From the NCBI GenBank assembly GCA_051453625.1, contig JBOZIK010000001.1, forward strand, positions 221,223,338 to 221,269,589: a stretch of 46,252 nucleotides of DNA. The letters are read 5' to 3'. A program made the translations under genes and the position numbers. Source of the stretch: Welwitschia mirabilis (taxonomy: Eukaryota > Gnetophyta > Gnetopsida > Welwitschiales). Positions within the stretch are counted from its first letter, which is position 1, and the number at the start of each line of letters is the position of its first letter. Below the pieces are notes generated by a model, which was not told where the DNA came from, made no database searches, and was given only the letters and a program-made list of their open reading frames with translations. Below, piece after piece: positions 22,678-33,071 of this stretch.

Positions 22678-23527
22678 ACTTTTATGCTATCTTGTGATTT
22701 TGATAATGGTAACATTTATTCATCTCTTCCATTTGAACATTCATATAATTCTCAAAAACACATAACTTTCCTTGACTTTAATGAGACCTATAATTTTGAA
22801 GATTCTATTTGTAATATCTCTCAATATCTTCCTCTTAAAACTTCATGTAATACATAAAGTAACATCCTTTCCTCTCCTACCATGTCCACTTTATTTTTGT
22901 TTCTTTAATGAATATTATTTTCAAAAGTATGACTTAGGATATCTTGTAATTCTAAATTATGGTAAACCTTATCTTATTAATAATAATCCATGCTTAGAAT
23001 TGAATCTTAATAAGCTTCTTAATCTTACTAAACATTCGAAATAGCCTTCAAAAATTTCTTGAATCCATTCTTTAAGTAGTGCCTTGAAAGAATTATGTAA
23101 TGATAATCATGGTTTATGATGATTCAATAAGAGATTATTTTCTAATGACATATATTACTTCTTCATCTTTTATTTAGATACTAAAATTTATGCTATCAAG
23201 TTTTTGTCCTTTTACTTTATTTACCTCTAATTGATTTTACTTAAAAATGATTATGTACCTTTTATGTTTTATTAATTAGTTTCTATTTGATTTGGTTCTT
23301 ATTTTTCCGAAAAAGTACAACACCTAGGATCATAACCTTTGAAAACATAAATATTTCTTTTTCTTTTAAATGAAGTTTTAGTTTTGAATAAAACTTTTTA
23401 TCATAATACTTTAAGCTTTCTTTGATATTTCCTTCTTATTTTATGTTGATATAATTCTATCCTTGGCTTTTACTTTTTATGTTCCATCCCTTGAGTCTAG
23501 TTAGTTGGTTTTTCTTTTAGATAATAG

Positions 23528-23767
23528 TTGAGTGCATCCTTACATAATAAGTCAACCTCTAAATGGTTAGGACCTTATCTTTTAGAAAAAGTAATTTCCA
23601 ATGGATTAGTTAAAATCTCCAATTTAAACACTAGAAAAATTAAAAAAGTTAATGGACAAAGGCCAAAATTATATGAGTTACCTATTAATCAAACCTTAAA
23701 CATAGTAAAAGAACTTGTCTTGAAAGGTCCCATTGATGAGGAGGACTTTCTTCCTATCATTATCTAA
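23528..23767 (+). pseudogene. Isolated integrase C-terminal domain of P1
   Basis: An 80-codon open stretch beginning at a TTG, so probably the remains of a longer frame rather than a true start. NKSTSKWLGPYLLEKV, then NGLVKISNL, then KKVNGQRPKLYEL match the GPY-type DNA-binding C-terminal domain of plant Ty3 integrases (usual text KW.GPF, NG..E, KVNG.RLK.Y). An acidic tail ending EEDFLPIII and a stop follows. It stays open over the whole domain, better preserved than anything around it. The catalytic core and zinc domain are absent: continuous sequence upstream is ORF-U and a spacer. It may be a retained 3' tail that keeps RNA or cDNA signals, or a functional DNA- or chromatin-binding peptide. 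The sequence cannot decide. Confidence 0.85.
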
Positions 23768-24305
23768 ATTTTTCCTTAGCTAATTCCTTTGATTGATGTC
23801 ATGCTATCTCTTAAACATCTTTAACTTGATTAATATATTACTTATGAAGTTACCATAACTAGTAATCTTTTACTTGAGAATTTCAAAGTGATAAGATTGA
23901 ATTCATCCAATCTTAAGATATTCATACTTCTATGAACTTCATTTTAAAGAAAGATTACTTGGTTCTTTTGTTCTCTCTCAATGGTGTGAGTATATAATTA
24001 TTTGGGTGCATCTTTCCATATTTATCATCTTAGTGCTTTCCTCTCATCCTTATGAATAAGTGGTTACGTGGGATTTATTTTTTTAAAAAACTAAGAAAGA
24101 AATAAATAATAACTATGAACTTCAGTATCTGATATAAAATCATGATCACCATGATGTCCTATCACATTGAAGTAAAATTTATTAAGAGGGACCTTTAGCA
24201 ATGTTNNNNNNNNNNNNNNNNNNNNNNNNNNNNNNNNNNNNNNNNNNNNNNNNNNNNNNNNNNNNNNNNNNNNNNNNNNNNNNNNNNNNNNNNNNNNNNN
24301 NNNNN

Positions 24306-25640
24306 CATAACATTTTCAAACCTATTCTACTACATTTTACCTTGAGAAGAATGAGAATAACTTAGGAATAAGTGGTAATGATTCTTTCTTTAGAATAGAA
24401 AATGAGATTTTAGATCAAACTTTAACATCCCACTCATTAGGATATGGACAAAGGAAGGATAATAATGACTCAACTTAATTTTTTACTAATAAGAATAAGG
24501 ATGATTGCTCATTAAATAATAATATTGAGACACTAGATTATATCCTTGAAATTCATTTACTACTAGAAAATCTAGATGGAATATAGGAATTATTTCATGA
24601 AGAATATGAAATTTTTTTTAATCCATGAATAAGATGAAGAATTTATTTTTCTTTATAATTTCTTTAATGAATCCATTAACTTGGAGAATGGGAGTAATAC
24701 ACAATAAGAAAAGGAAGATATGCTAAAAAAAAATGATGAAGAAAGTAAAGAAATAATTTAACAAAGTAATGATGAAGATAACGATAAACAAAAGTAATAT
24801 AATGAAGGATCCATAGAGATTCAGTCAAATTTAATAGTAGATAGACTTGTTCATTCCAATGCAATAAAACTAACCTAAAAATTCTACCCATGTTTCTCCA
24901 TCCCTTTTACTTGTGCTTTAATGTAAAACTCTAAATAACATCTTTTATTCTACTTCTACTTTCACATTACCTTGTGATCTTGATAATTGTAACATTTTTC
25001 TATCGCTTTTATTTGAACATTCATGTAATTCTTAGAGCCACATCCCTTTTCTTGCCTTCAATGAAATCCATAATTTCTAAGATTCTATTCATGATATCTC
25101 TCAATATCTTCCTCTTAAAACTATATGTAATACTTGAAGCAACATCCTTTCCTCTCCTCCCATGTCCACGTTATGTTATGATTTTAATGATTACTCTTTT
25201 CAAAATTATAACTTAGGATATCTTGGAACTTTAAATTGGGATAAACATTATCTTCTTAATAATAATCCATGCTTAGAATTAAATCTTAAGGAGCTTCTTA
25301 ATCTTACTAAACATTCTAAAAAGCCTTTAAAAATTTCTTGAATCCATTCTTTAATTAGTGCCTTGAAAGAATTATGTAATGATAATCATGATTTATGATG
25401 ATTCAATAAGAGATTATTTGCTACTGATATTTACTTCTTCATCTATTATTTAGGTACTAAAATTTGTGTTATCAAGTTTTTCTCCTTTTACTTTCTTTAC
25501 CTCTAATTTATTTTACTCAAAAATGATTATATATAGTTTATGTTTTATCAATTAGTTTCTATTTGATTTGGTTCTTATTTTTCTGAAAAAGTACAACACC
25601 TAGTATCATAAAATTTGAAAAAATAAATATTTATTTTTCT
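24306..25640 (+). pseudogene. Second version of P1 ORF-U
   Basis: Same block order as 21,521-23,340 on the plus strand: signature near 24,551-24,572, DNCNIF, FNDYSFQNYNLGYL, LELNLKELLNLTKHSKKP, LKELCNDNHDL and FNKRLF. It has different stops and frameshifts from the first version. In the sense frame GKPYL reads DKHYL. It is part of the gap-edge repeat and so probably the same locus or allele, but it gives independent evidence for which frame was coding. Confidence 0.6.
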
Positions 25641-25803
25641 TTTAAATGAAGTGTTAGGTCTGAATAAAACATGTTATCATAATACTTTAAGCTTGCTTTG
25701 ATATTTCCTTCTTATTTTATGTTGATATAGTTCTATCCTTGGCTTTTACTTTTTATGTGTCATCCCTTGAGTCTAGTTAGTTGGTTTTTCTTTTATATAA
25801 TAG

Positions 25804-26043
25804 TTGAGTGCATCTTTACATAACAAGTCAACCTTTAAATGGTTAGGTCCTTATATTTTAGAAAAAGTACATTCTAATGACTTAGTTAAAATCTCCACTT
25901 TGAACACTAGAAAAATTCAAAAAGTTAATGGACAAAGGTCAAAAATATATGATTTACCTATTAATGAAACCTTAAACATAATAAAAGAACTTGTTTTGAA
26001 AGGTCCCATTAATGAGGAGGACTTTCTTCCTATCATTATCTAA
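25804..26043 (+). pseudogene. Second version of the integrase C-terminal domain
   Basis: Again 80 open codons with no stop: NKSTFKWLGPYILEKV, NDLVKISTL, QKVNGQRSKIYDL and EEDFLPIII. It is the same length as 23,528-23,767, with about a dozen amino-acid differences and no frameshift. It lies in the gap-edge repeat. That two diverged versions both keep the frame while the neighbouring ORF-U does not is notable. Confidence 0.8.
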
Positions 26044-29000
26044 ATTCTTCTTTAGCTAATTCCTTTGATTGATGTCATGCTATCTATAAACATCTTTAAC
26101 TTGATTAATATATTACTTATGAAGTTACCATGACTAGTGACCTTTTACTTAAGAATTTCAAAGTGACAAGATTGAATTCATCTAATCTTAAGATATTCAT
26201 ACTTCTATGAACTTCATTTTAAAGAAAGATGCCTTGGTTCTTTTATTCTCTATCAATGGTATGAGTCTATAATTGTTTGGATGCATCTTTCCATATTTAT
26301 CGTCTTAGTGATTTCCTCTCATCCTTAAGAATAATTGGTGATGTGGAATTTATTTTTTTTAAAAAACTAAGAAAGAAATAAATAATAACTATGATCTTTG
26401 GTATCTGAGTTAAAATCATGATCACCATGATGTCCTATCATAATGAAGTAAAATTTATTAAGAGGGACCTTTGGCAATGTTAATAGTTGTGAAAACTCCA
26501 CTGAGGAGTTAGTTGACCATGCTTCATAGGATCTTACTCCTTTAATAGTGGTTGCACTCCCCTCATCATGAAATACTAAAAATCACTTTAAGGCTATAGG
26601 ATTAGTAATGTCCCTAGTACCATCATAGGCATTTCTTATTTCCTAGACTCTTTATGTATACAGTATTTCCACATGATCATTTCACTTTTATGGATTATGT
26701 TGTGGTTTTGAGGTGTAAGAAAATGATTCCATTCCTGAGTAGATTTTGATCTCATCATTTATTGATTAAAAAATTAGTTTATTTGGTGTTTTTATAATCA
26801 CTTCCAATTCAAGTGATACTTTATGAAGTTTTTACATCATGTCATGCATCATTACTTAGGTAATTTTATGATTTATACCAAGGGAGTTTACTAGGTTAGA
26901 TTATAAGCTAGGTATATAATCTTCTTTATGTTACTAGTTATCCATTTTTCCTTTTATTTACCTTAGTTATTTTTCTTGGTATTTTAAAGCTATTTTTGTA
27001 CTTCTTTATCACATGACTTAGGACTTGATCATTCAGTAGTTTTCTAATTATTTTTTATTTTCACTCATAGATTTCTCTATAGGAGTTAACTTTCTTTTAT
27101 CACTATGATTGATAGTGATTCTTTAGTTCTTTTTAGTATCTTTTCGAATTTTGACACATCCACTTACTATTCTTTAATCATTTTAAGTTCAATAAAATTC
27201 AAGGATTTTTCTTAACATTACTTCTTCCTACTTGATGAATGATCACTACTCTATCCTGGTACTCCTTTTTCTACATTGATCTCCTTCTTTCCATGCTTTG
27301 TTCTTAGCTTTTACCCATCTTTCAGACTTCATAATAATGTTTTGAGGCCTCACTATTACTAATTATTAACTCACTTACTTTGTTCTAACTTTAATTTTTT
27401 GAAACCTTTTTTAGAGTCCTGACGTTCGCTTGATCATATGGACAACATGTGTGGATGATACTTAAAATGTCTTTTTGTCTTTTTNNNNNNNNNNNNNNNN
27501 NNNNNNNNNNNNNNNNNNNNNNNNNNNNNNNNNNNNNNNNNNNNNNNNNNNNNNNNNNNNNNNNNNNNNNNNNNNNNNNNNNNNATAGGATTAGTAATAT
27601 CTCTATTATCATCAGAGGCATTTCTTATTTCCTAGACTCATAAGGCATATAGTATTACCACATGATCATTTCATTTTTTTAGATTCTAGTGTGGTTTTGA
27701 GGTGTAAGCAAATGATTCCATTCCTAACTAGATTTTGATCTTATCATTTATTGATTAAAAACATTAGTTTATTTGGTATTTTTATAATCACCTCCTATTT
27801 AAGTGGTACTTTATGAAGTTTTTACATCATGTTATGCATCATTACTTAGGTAATTTTATGATTTATACCAAGGAAGTTTGCTAGGTTAAATTCTAAGCTA
27901 GGTATACAGTCTTCTTTATGTTCCTAGTTATCCATTTTTTATTTTTTTCCTTAGTTATTTTTCTTAGTATTTTAAAGCTATTTTTATACTTTTTTATCAC
28001 ATGACTTAGGATTTGATTATTTAATAGTTTTCTTATTATTTTTTATTTTCACTCATAGGTTTTCTCTATAGGAGTTGACTTTCTTTTAGCATTTTGATTG
28101 ATAACAATCCTTTAGTTCTTTTTAGTATCTTTTTAAATTTTGACACATCCACTTATTATTCTTTAATGATTTTAAGTTTAGGAACATTTAGGAATTTTTC
28201 TTAACATTACTTCTTCCTACTTGATGAATTATCACTACTCTATCCTGGCACTCCTTTCTCTACATTGAGCTCCTTCTTTCCATGATTTGTTCTTAGCTTT
28301 TACCCATCTTTCAAACTTCATTATAACATTTTGAGGCCTCACTATTACTAATTATTAACTCACTGACTTTGTTCTAATTTTAATTTTTTGAAATCTTTTT
28401 AGAGATTTGACATTTACTTGGTCATCTAGACGACATGTGTGGATGATACTTAAAATGTCTTTTTGTCTTTTTCTTCTTATATTAATGTAATACAGGGTGT
28501 ATTGATTCAAATTTGGAGGGAATAAGACATATTTTTGAGATATTTTTAAGTAAAAATATTAACTATAGTGGTTATTTTTAGCTTTCATGATACATAAATG
28601 AGATGTGATAGTCTATTTATGATTTCATATTATATTTATAATATGCATTATGGCTATTATTTATGTAGGACATCCACTAGGTAGCAGGCTCTTAGTACAC
28701 ACTTTCACTTAAGGAAAATCATCCTTCTTCTCCACCTCCACCTATGAGCTCTCATGTAGACTTTACTATAGCACTATAAGAGGAGTGATTTTCAAATTAT
28801 TGTTGATGTATTTACCCTTTTTTATGAACTATACTTAAAAACTCAATGATTAATTTATACATAGCATTTTTGAATTATTACTATTCTTGATTAAACATGT
28901 ACATCATAATTCTGAGTTATTATGATTATATATTTTGATCACTTTTTTATGAAACTTAATTTCTATTTTTCGATGTTTTAAATACTTTAAGTAGGGGGAT

Positions 29001-29296
29001 AATGTAGTTTGTAAGTGATTTAATCTTGTTTTCTAATGATTAAACTCACAAGCATTTAATTTTTTAGTTATATTTTTGAAGTATGTTGTCTCCATCATCA
29101 TCTAGACAACATAGAGGATGATAGTAGGATTGCACATGCTACCAAGGTAATACACTAGTTTATTAAATTTTTGATATTTAATCATATATAATAATATTTC
29201 TAAATTAAATTCATGATTTTCTAGTTACTATTTATCTTAGTCAAATTAACTTTTAACTTGTAGTTGTTCACTTACTTTGCTAGGGAGTGACAAAGC
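26044..29296 (+). other. Non-coding 3' internal region of P1
   Basis: Nothing coding seen. The part near 26,430-26,580 aligns with element M (about 9,540-9,720, opposite strand). 27,585-28,472 repeats 26,596-27,484 across a gap. It includes cytosine-poor, T-rich stretches. Confidence 0.6.
27585..28472 (+). repeat. Gap-edge repeat of 26,596-27,484
   Basis: 888 versus 889 bases, starting ataggattagtaat and ending 'tctttttgtcttttt' at the left gap edge. Confidence 0.85.
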
Positions 29297-29310
29297 TAAG
29301 TAAGGGGCTA
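29297..29310 (+). promoter_or_regulatory. Polypurine tract of P1
   Basis: AAGTAAGGGGCTA directly before the LTR start TGTTGCAATG. Confidence 0.7.
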
Positions 29311-30564
29311 TGTTGCAATGTAAAATTATATGTATTTGATAGGGTATTTTGAGTTTTTTAATAGAATGTTTAAATAGGTTTAGGCATAACTTTAATAATT
29401 ATGAAGAGTCAATGAAATGATCATGGAAATCTAAAATCCTTAGCATACTTGAAGGCATTTTAGATAAATTCTAATACTTAGCATCCTGACAAGGAGTTTA
29501 ATGATCTAAAAGGATGATTTTACTTCATTGAAGAATTTAAAAGGGTGACATTCTCATAGTTTTCTAGATGATAGCACTAGATAACAATACATTATAAGAT
29601 GATAAGGATGCTAACTTGGATTAGAGCTAGAAGCTGATTGTATGTTTTATGATATGGTATTATCCCCATGGTCAACTAGATGACAGTAAAAAAAAAATCA
29701 ATTTTTGAGAAATTGATTAATGTAATTCTATAATGGGGTCATGTGTCCTCTAAATTGCTAAGGTTTTGTCTAATCCATTAAGGTTTTTTATCTCTAGAAA
29801 TGTCTATGTAGAAACAAATAAATATCCCCTTACCCTCATTTTTGAGATAATATTTTGTACCTGATAAACTTATGATGAGAGATCAAAAGGCAGGATATCC
29901 AACCATAGCTATAGTGAGAAGTCTTCCTTGGTATTAGGCTATGTATTTTCTATTAAGATGCTGCTACTTTATAAGTGGATGCTTAGTTCTAAATTAATGA
30001 AATAGTTTCTTTACTTTATTTTCATTAGATGAATCCCCCTTATGGTTCATATTGATTATAATTCCATAATAGCTTCATAATTAATATAGGTCATAAGGGT
30101 AACCTGTAATAAGTTAATCTTGATAGTTTAGTTCTTACATTTAATTTCATTATGTATTTTCATAGTCATATTCTGTTTAATGTACCTTATCACTTACATT
30201 AGTTAGGATTTTGTGTCAGTATTTTTTGATTGATTTAGGTTATTAGGGCAACCATGGTAACAAAGATCAGTAGTCGAGTAGATCTATTACTTAAAGTATT
30301 TTTGTTTTCATCTTATTTATAAGTATTACATTTGCATTTATCTTACATTTTATTTCTACATTATGCTTACTTCTTTAACTTAAACAAAAAAAGACCAAAA
30401 ATACTTTATCAAAAATAATTCTCTAACTTTGATCCTAGTGCCTTCGATGGATTAAGACACTTAAGTTGACTCTCATCTATACTAGTATGTGTTTTATGCA
30501 AATATTTATGATCAATAGTGTTTTTCCTAAAGACTTAAAAAACATATAAATACGCACCACAACA
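29311..30564 (+). repeat. 3' LTR of P1
   Basis: 1,254 bp, starting TGTTGCAATG and ending CCACAACA. Its end block is shared with P2 and the solo LTR (CACTACAATA and CACTGCAATA). Followed by the TSD tccat and then by RT of element O. Confidence 0.85.
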
Positions 30565-30569
30565 TCCAT
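30565..30569 (+). repeat. Right target-site duplication of P1
   Basis: tccat, partner of tctat at 18,381-18,385. Confidence 0.75.
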
Positions 30570-31349
30570 TCTTATGCCTTCACTAGAGATATGACAGCCA
30601 AGTACAATATCATTTCTTACTAAGATATGCTTTTCTTCCAACTTAAGTGTAAACTACTTTTAATAAAATGATCTAAGACATATTCTAATCTTTGTATGAT
30701 TTTATCAANNNNNNNNNNCACCCATGAAAATTTCAATGGATTCTTTATTCGTATCTAAATATATGCTCATCATGTCTCTTTGAAAGGTAATTAGTACATT
30801 ACATAAACGAAAGGTAATTCTCCTATAGCCAAAATTATCAAAGGATAAATTAAAAGTTAGTTTTGCTTAACATTTATTAGATATAAAAACTTGGTTGTAG
30901 CTATTATAATTATTAAGAAAATACTAATATAAATGACCTTATATGTAATGAAGAAGTTGGTTTAGAAAGGGCAATGGATAATGATATTTCTTAATCACAT
31001 CATTAATTATTTGAAAATCTATACGCAAATTCTACTCTTCATATTTCTTTGGTACCATAGCTAAGGAGCTAATCCATTGATTATTTGAAAATCTATACAC
31101 AAACTATACTCTTCATAAAATTAGTGATATAATCTTTTACAACTTACTTAAGGCATAAATTTAATCTTCTTTGGGGTTGCCTAATTAGTTGAGAATTATA
31201 CCCAAAATAAATTTTATGTTGAAGAATAAAGAGAGGAATTGTATTATGGTCTTTATAAGTCCAAGGAAAAGCATGTATTTTCGATGCAAGAAATTGAATA
31301 AAGGATTCTTCTTATTATGGAATAAAATTTTCACTAATCAACATGGGTT
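30565..31349 (-). pseudogene. Reverse transcriptase of element O
   Basis: Minus-strand RT remnant. From its right edge it shows FPWTYKDHNTIPL and then RQPQRRLNL (about 31,155-31,180), the hallmark start of plant Ty3 RT. Next are DFQIINDVIKKYHYPLPFL (about 30,970-31,025), FGYRRITFRLCN with ITFQRDMMSI (about 30,783-30,835), and IEIFMG (30,719-30,735) at the catalytic YMDD box. That box is interrupted by an N10 gap (30,709-30,718). Then come LHLSWKKS and IVLGCHISSEGIRM up to the junction with P1. RT copies element RNA into DNA. The chain continues at 18,385. Several stops and one or more frameshifts make it inactive. A 60-codon plus-strand frame at 31,189-31,371 is its antisense shadow. Confidence 0.9.
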
Positions 31350-31948
31350 TCTTAGATTACTAGACAACTAACTTAGCCATATTTAATGATAGTTTAAAGT
31401 GATTTTTTAGGTATTTTTGATAGTCTTAATAGTTAAATTGACTAATTGTGATGTTAAAAGGTCACGAAAATAACTAGGAAGAATTTATAATTAAAATGAA
31501 AATTTTTGGGATCTTTTTAGAAAATTCATGCATGTGGCCATCTAGATAAACTAAATAAAACATGCTAACATGAAAAAGCATCAATGCGAAGTTATGGATG
31601 GTTTTAAGGAGTAGTCACATGGCCATTTAGATGAGGAAAGAAGATAATAATTCTACCTATTACTCACCTACCATTACATTCCAAGAAACCCAAGTGGTAG
31701 TAATCAATGAATAGTTTATTTTATTTGTTACTTAAATGTAACCATCCCTTATAGGTTAGTGCTTGTAACTACTTACCTACCACCTATCTACCACATAATA
31801 ATTACATTAATTATCAGATTTTTATTGCAACCACTACTCTAAAGCTATCAGTAATATCTTAGGTATTCCATTTTATAATAATTAAAACTTTCTTAAGCAA
31901 AGAATAGATCCTACTTATGAGAAGAACTACCTTGATGTTGGGTTATGA

Positions 31949-31963
31949 TTCTTCCATTGAGGA
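31949..31963 (+). promoter_or_regulatory. Conserved LTR hairpin block
   Basis: ttcttccattgaggag, preceded by GATGTTGGGTTATG and followed by TTATAAGTGGATG. Same block as at 19,160-19,195, 38,512-38,526 and 40,700-40,717, and inverted in the M LTRs. Confidence 0.5.
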
Positions 31964-31999
31964 GTTATTACTTATAAGTGGATGTACATTAATTTGATT

Positions 32000-32005
32000 A
32001 ATAAA
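32000..32005 (+). terminator. Probable LTR polyadenylation signal
   Basis: AATAAA about 40 bases after the conserved hairpin block. Retained at 38,563-38,568 and 40,752-40,757 in the other P2 LTR copies. Confidence 0.45.
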
Positions 32006-32471
32006 GAATTATATGAATTAATTTTCTTTGAGATTAATTCATCTTATCTTCTTTATAGTTTAATGGTGTTGTAATTAAAGTAGAATTAATTTATAATTAA
32101 TATAGATTAGAAGGTCTAATCTAAATGATAAATATTGGTTAAATTCATTAAAACTTGCATTTTGTATTTTATTTTATAACACATTACCTTTTATTTCATT
32201 ACATTGCATTTCCACCTATTTCATTTCATCATCATCATTTCACTATTTTTATTTTATTCCTTATTAATAAAATACAAAAATATATCTTCTTTATCATGAA
32301 TTAATATTTTAAATTTTCTTCTAGAAGTCTTCACTAGTTTATAACATTTGGGTTGACCCCATTATATAAGTTTGTTTTTGTGCAAAATGGTAATATGATT
32401 TTTAGTTGTTATGATTAAAGATTGCTTTGAATGTTTTAAATTAAAGAACATAAATTTACACTACAATATCT

Positions 32472-32489
32472 TAACACCCTTTCTAAGAA
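32472..32489 (+). promoter_or_regulatory. PBS for tRNA-Asp, P2 unit a
   Basis: TAACACCCTTTCTAAGAA: nine differences from the tRNA-Asp complement, seven of them C-to-T or G-to-A. Confidence 0.75.
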
Positions 32490-33071
32490 GTAGTTCAACA
32501 AAGTTTAAAAGGTTAATTCTCATTACACAAGTAACTAATTTAGTTTTAAGTTGTTTATTGTGTAATATTATACATACAGTATCTCCTTTCTTTATTTTAG
32601 ATTAGATTTTAATTAGTTTTTTTAGTTTTAATTTTTTTAAATTTTTATTAGTTTTTATTCATATGTTATTGTTAGTTTTATATTTTATATAATCTTGGTA
32701 AAAAAATTTTAATCTATACTTTTCTTTTGAGTGATCTGAGTGATCATCATACTTAGCTCTTCCTTATTTTTTTTCCTTATCTAATTACATCAATAAAAGA
32801 ATGCTACAATAAATATTTGCTAAAAGAAAGAGAAACTTAGACTATAGGAATGAGAGAAAAATACTACATGAAATATTTAAAAAAATGAAAAAGAAGAAGA
32901 AGAAATTTACTAATTAAAAATGATGTAAAACTATTAATTGAGTCTATTCCTTATTTAAAATTCCTATTTTTTTCCTTCTTATTTTCAACCTTTATGTAGG
33001 AATAATGATGTTGAGTTTCAACATTTTATAGATCTGACAAATCTAGAAACACATTCTCCAAGTGATTTGGC
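32490..33071 (+). other. Leader of P2 unit a
   Basis: T-rich then A-rich untranslated sequence, with no gene seen. The start of the gap-edge repeat pair (32,724) lies here. Interrupted in unit b by the solo LTR. Confidence 0.6.

Larger units (their letters stand above)
20617..23340 (+). pseudogene. ORF-U of P1 (unrecognised conserved protein)
   Basis: Decayed ORF of about 540 codons after correcting for three repeated gap edges. The blocks run in the order seen in M. The N-terminus is MNYNKDDLY, then IKKMKKI.ENINKNLENLI and IQHFQTYP (to about 20,850). The acidic middle has FNNKDEDDC...DDDIKIL and the IHLLLEN-type signature (about 21,079-21,101, again 21,771-21,795). ISLYDLFDES appears twice (21,171 and 21,274) with Glu/Asn/Lys-rich spacers. 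Then come CDFDNGNIYSSLPFEH (about 22,695-22,742), DFNETYNFEDS, FNEYYFQKYDLGYL with GKPYL (about 22,905-22,980), LELNL.KLLNLTKHSK (to 23,040), and WIHSLSS/LKELCNDNH/FNKRLF-type text to about 23,200. I do not recognise it. Predicted soluble, acidic and partly coiled coil. A Gag-like role is possible but unproven. Confidence 0.65.
24306..26481 (+). repeat. Gap-edge repeat of about 21,521-24,205
   Basis: A second version of the ORF-U to post-integrase segment, ending at 'gacctttggcaatgtt' just as the left copy ends at the gap. The left copy, once its own two gaps and repeats are removed, is about 2.28 kb against 2.18 kb here. Confidence 0.85.
18386..30564 (+). mobile_element. Element P1: RT-less LTR retrotransposon, plus strand
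   Basis: Complete element: 5' LTR, tRNA-Asp PBS, leader, ORF-U, lone integrase C-terminal domain, non-coding region, polypurine tract and 3' LTR, with a TSD. It spans 12.2 kb here, but five internal gaps with repeated edges and one in the LTR inflate it. Corrected length is about 7.7 kb. No RT, RNase H or integrase core is present. Confidence 0.85.
31350..32468 (+). repeat. First LTR of P2
   Basis: 1,119 bp. Aligns with 40,127-41,201 through blocks such as 'gccatatttaatg', 'ggtagtaat' and 'tcttaggtattcca'. The left edge (tcttagat for TGTTAGAT) is placed by comparison with the later copies and by where the RT homology stops. Ends CACTACAATA. Confidence 0.75.

Noticed and set aside
24974-25216. 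80-codon frame in P1
   Set aside because: Out of phase with the ORF-U frame supported by the other copies; a shadow.
31189-31371. 60-codon plus-strand frame
   Set aside because: Antisense to the RT domain of element O, which has recognised motifs on the minus strand.
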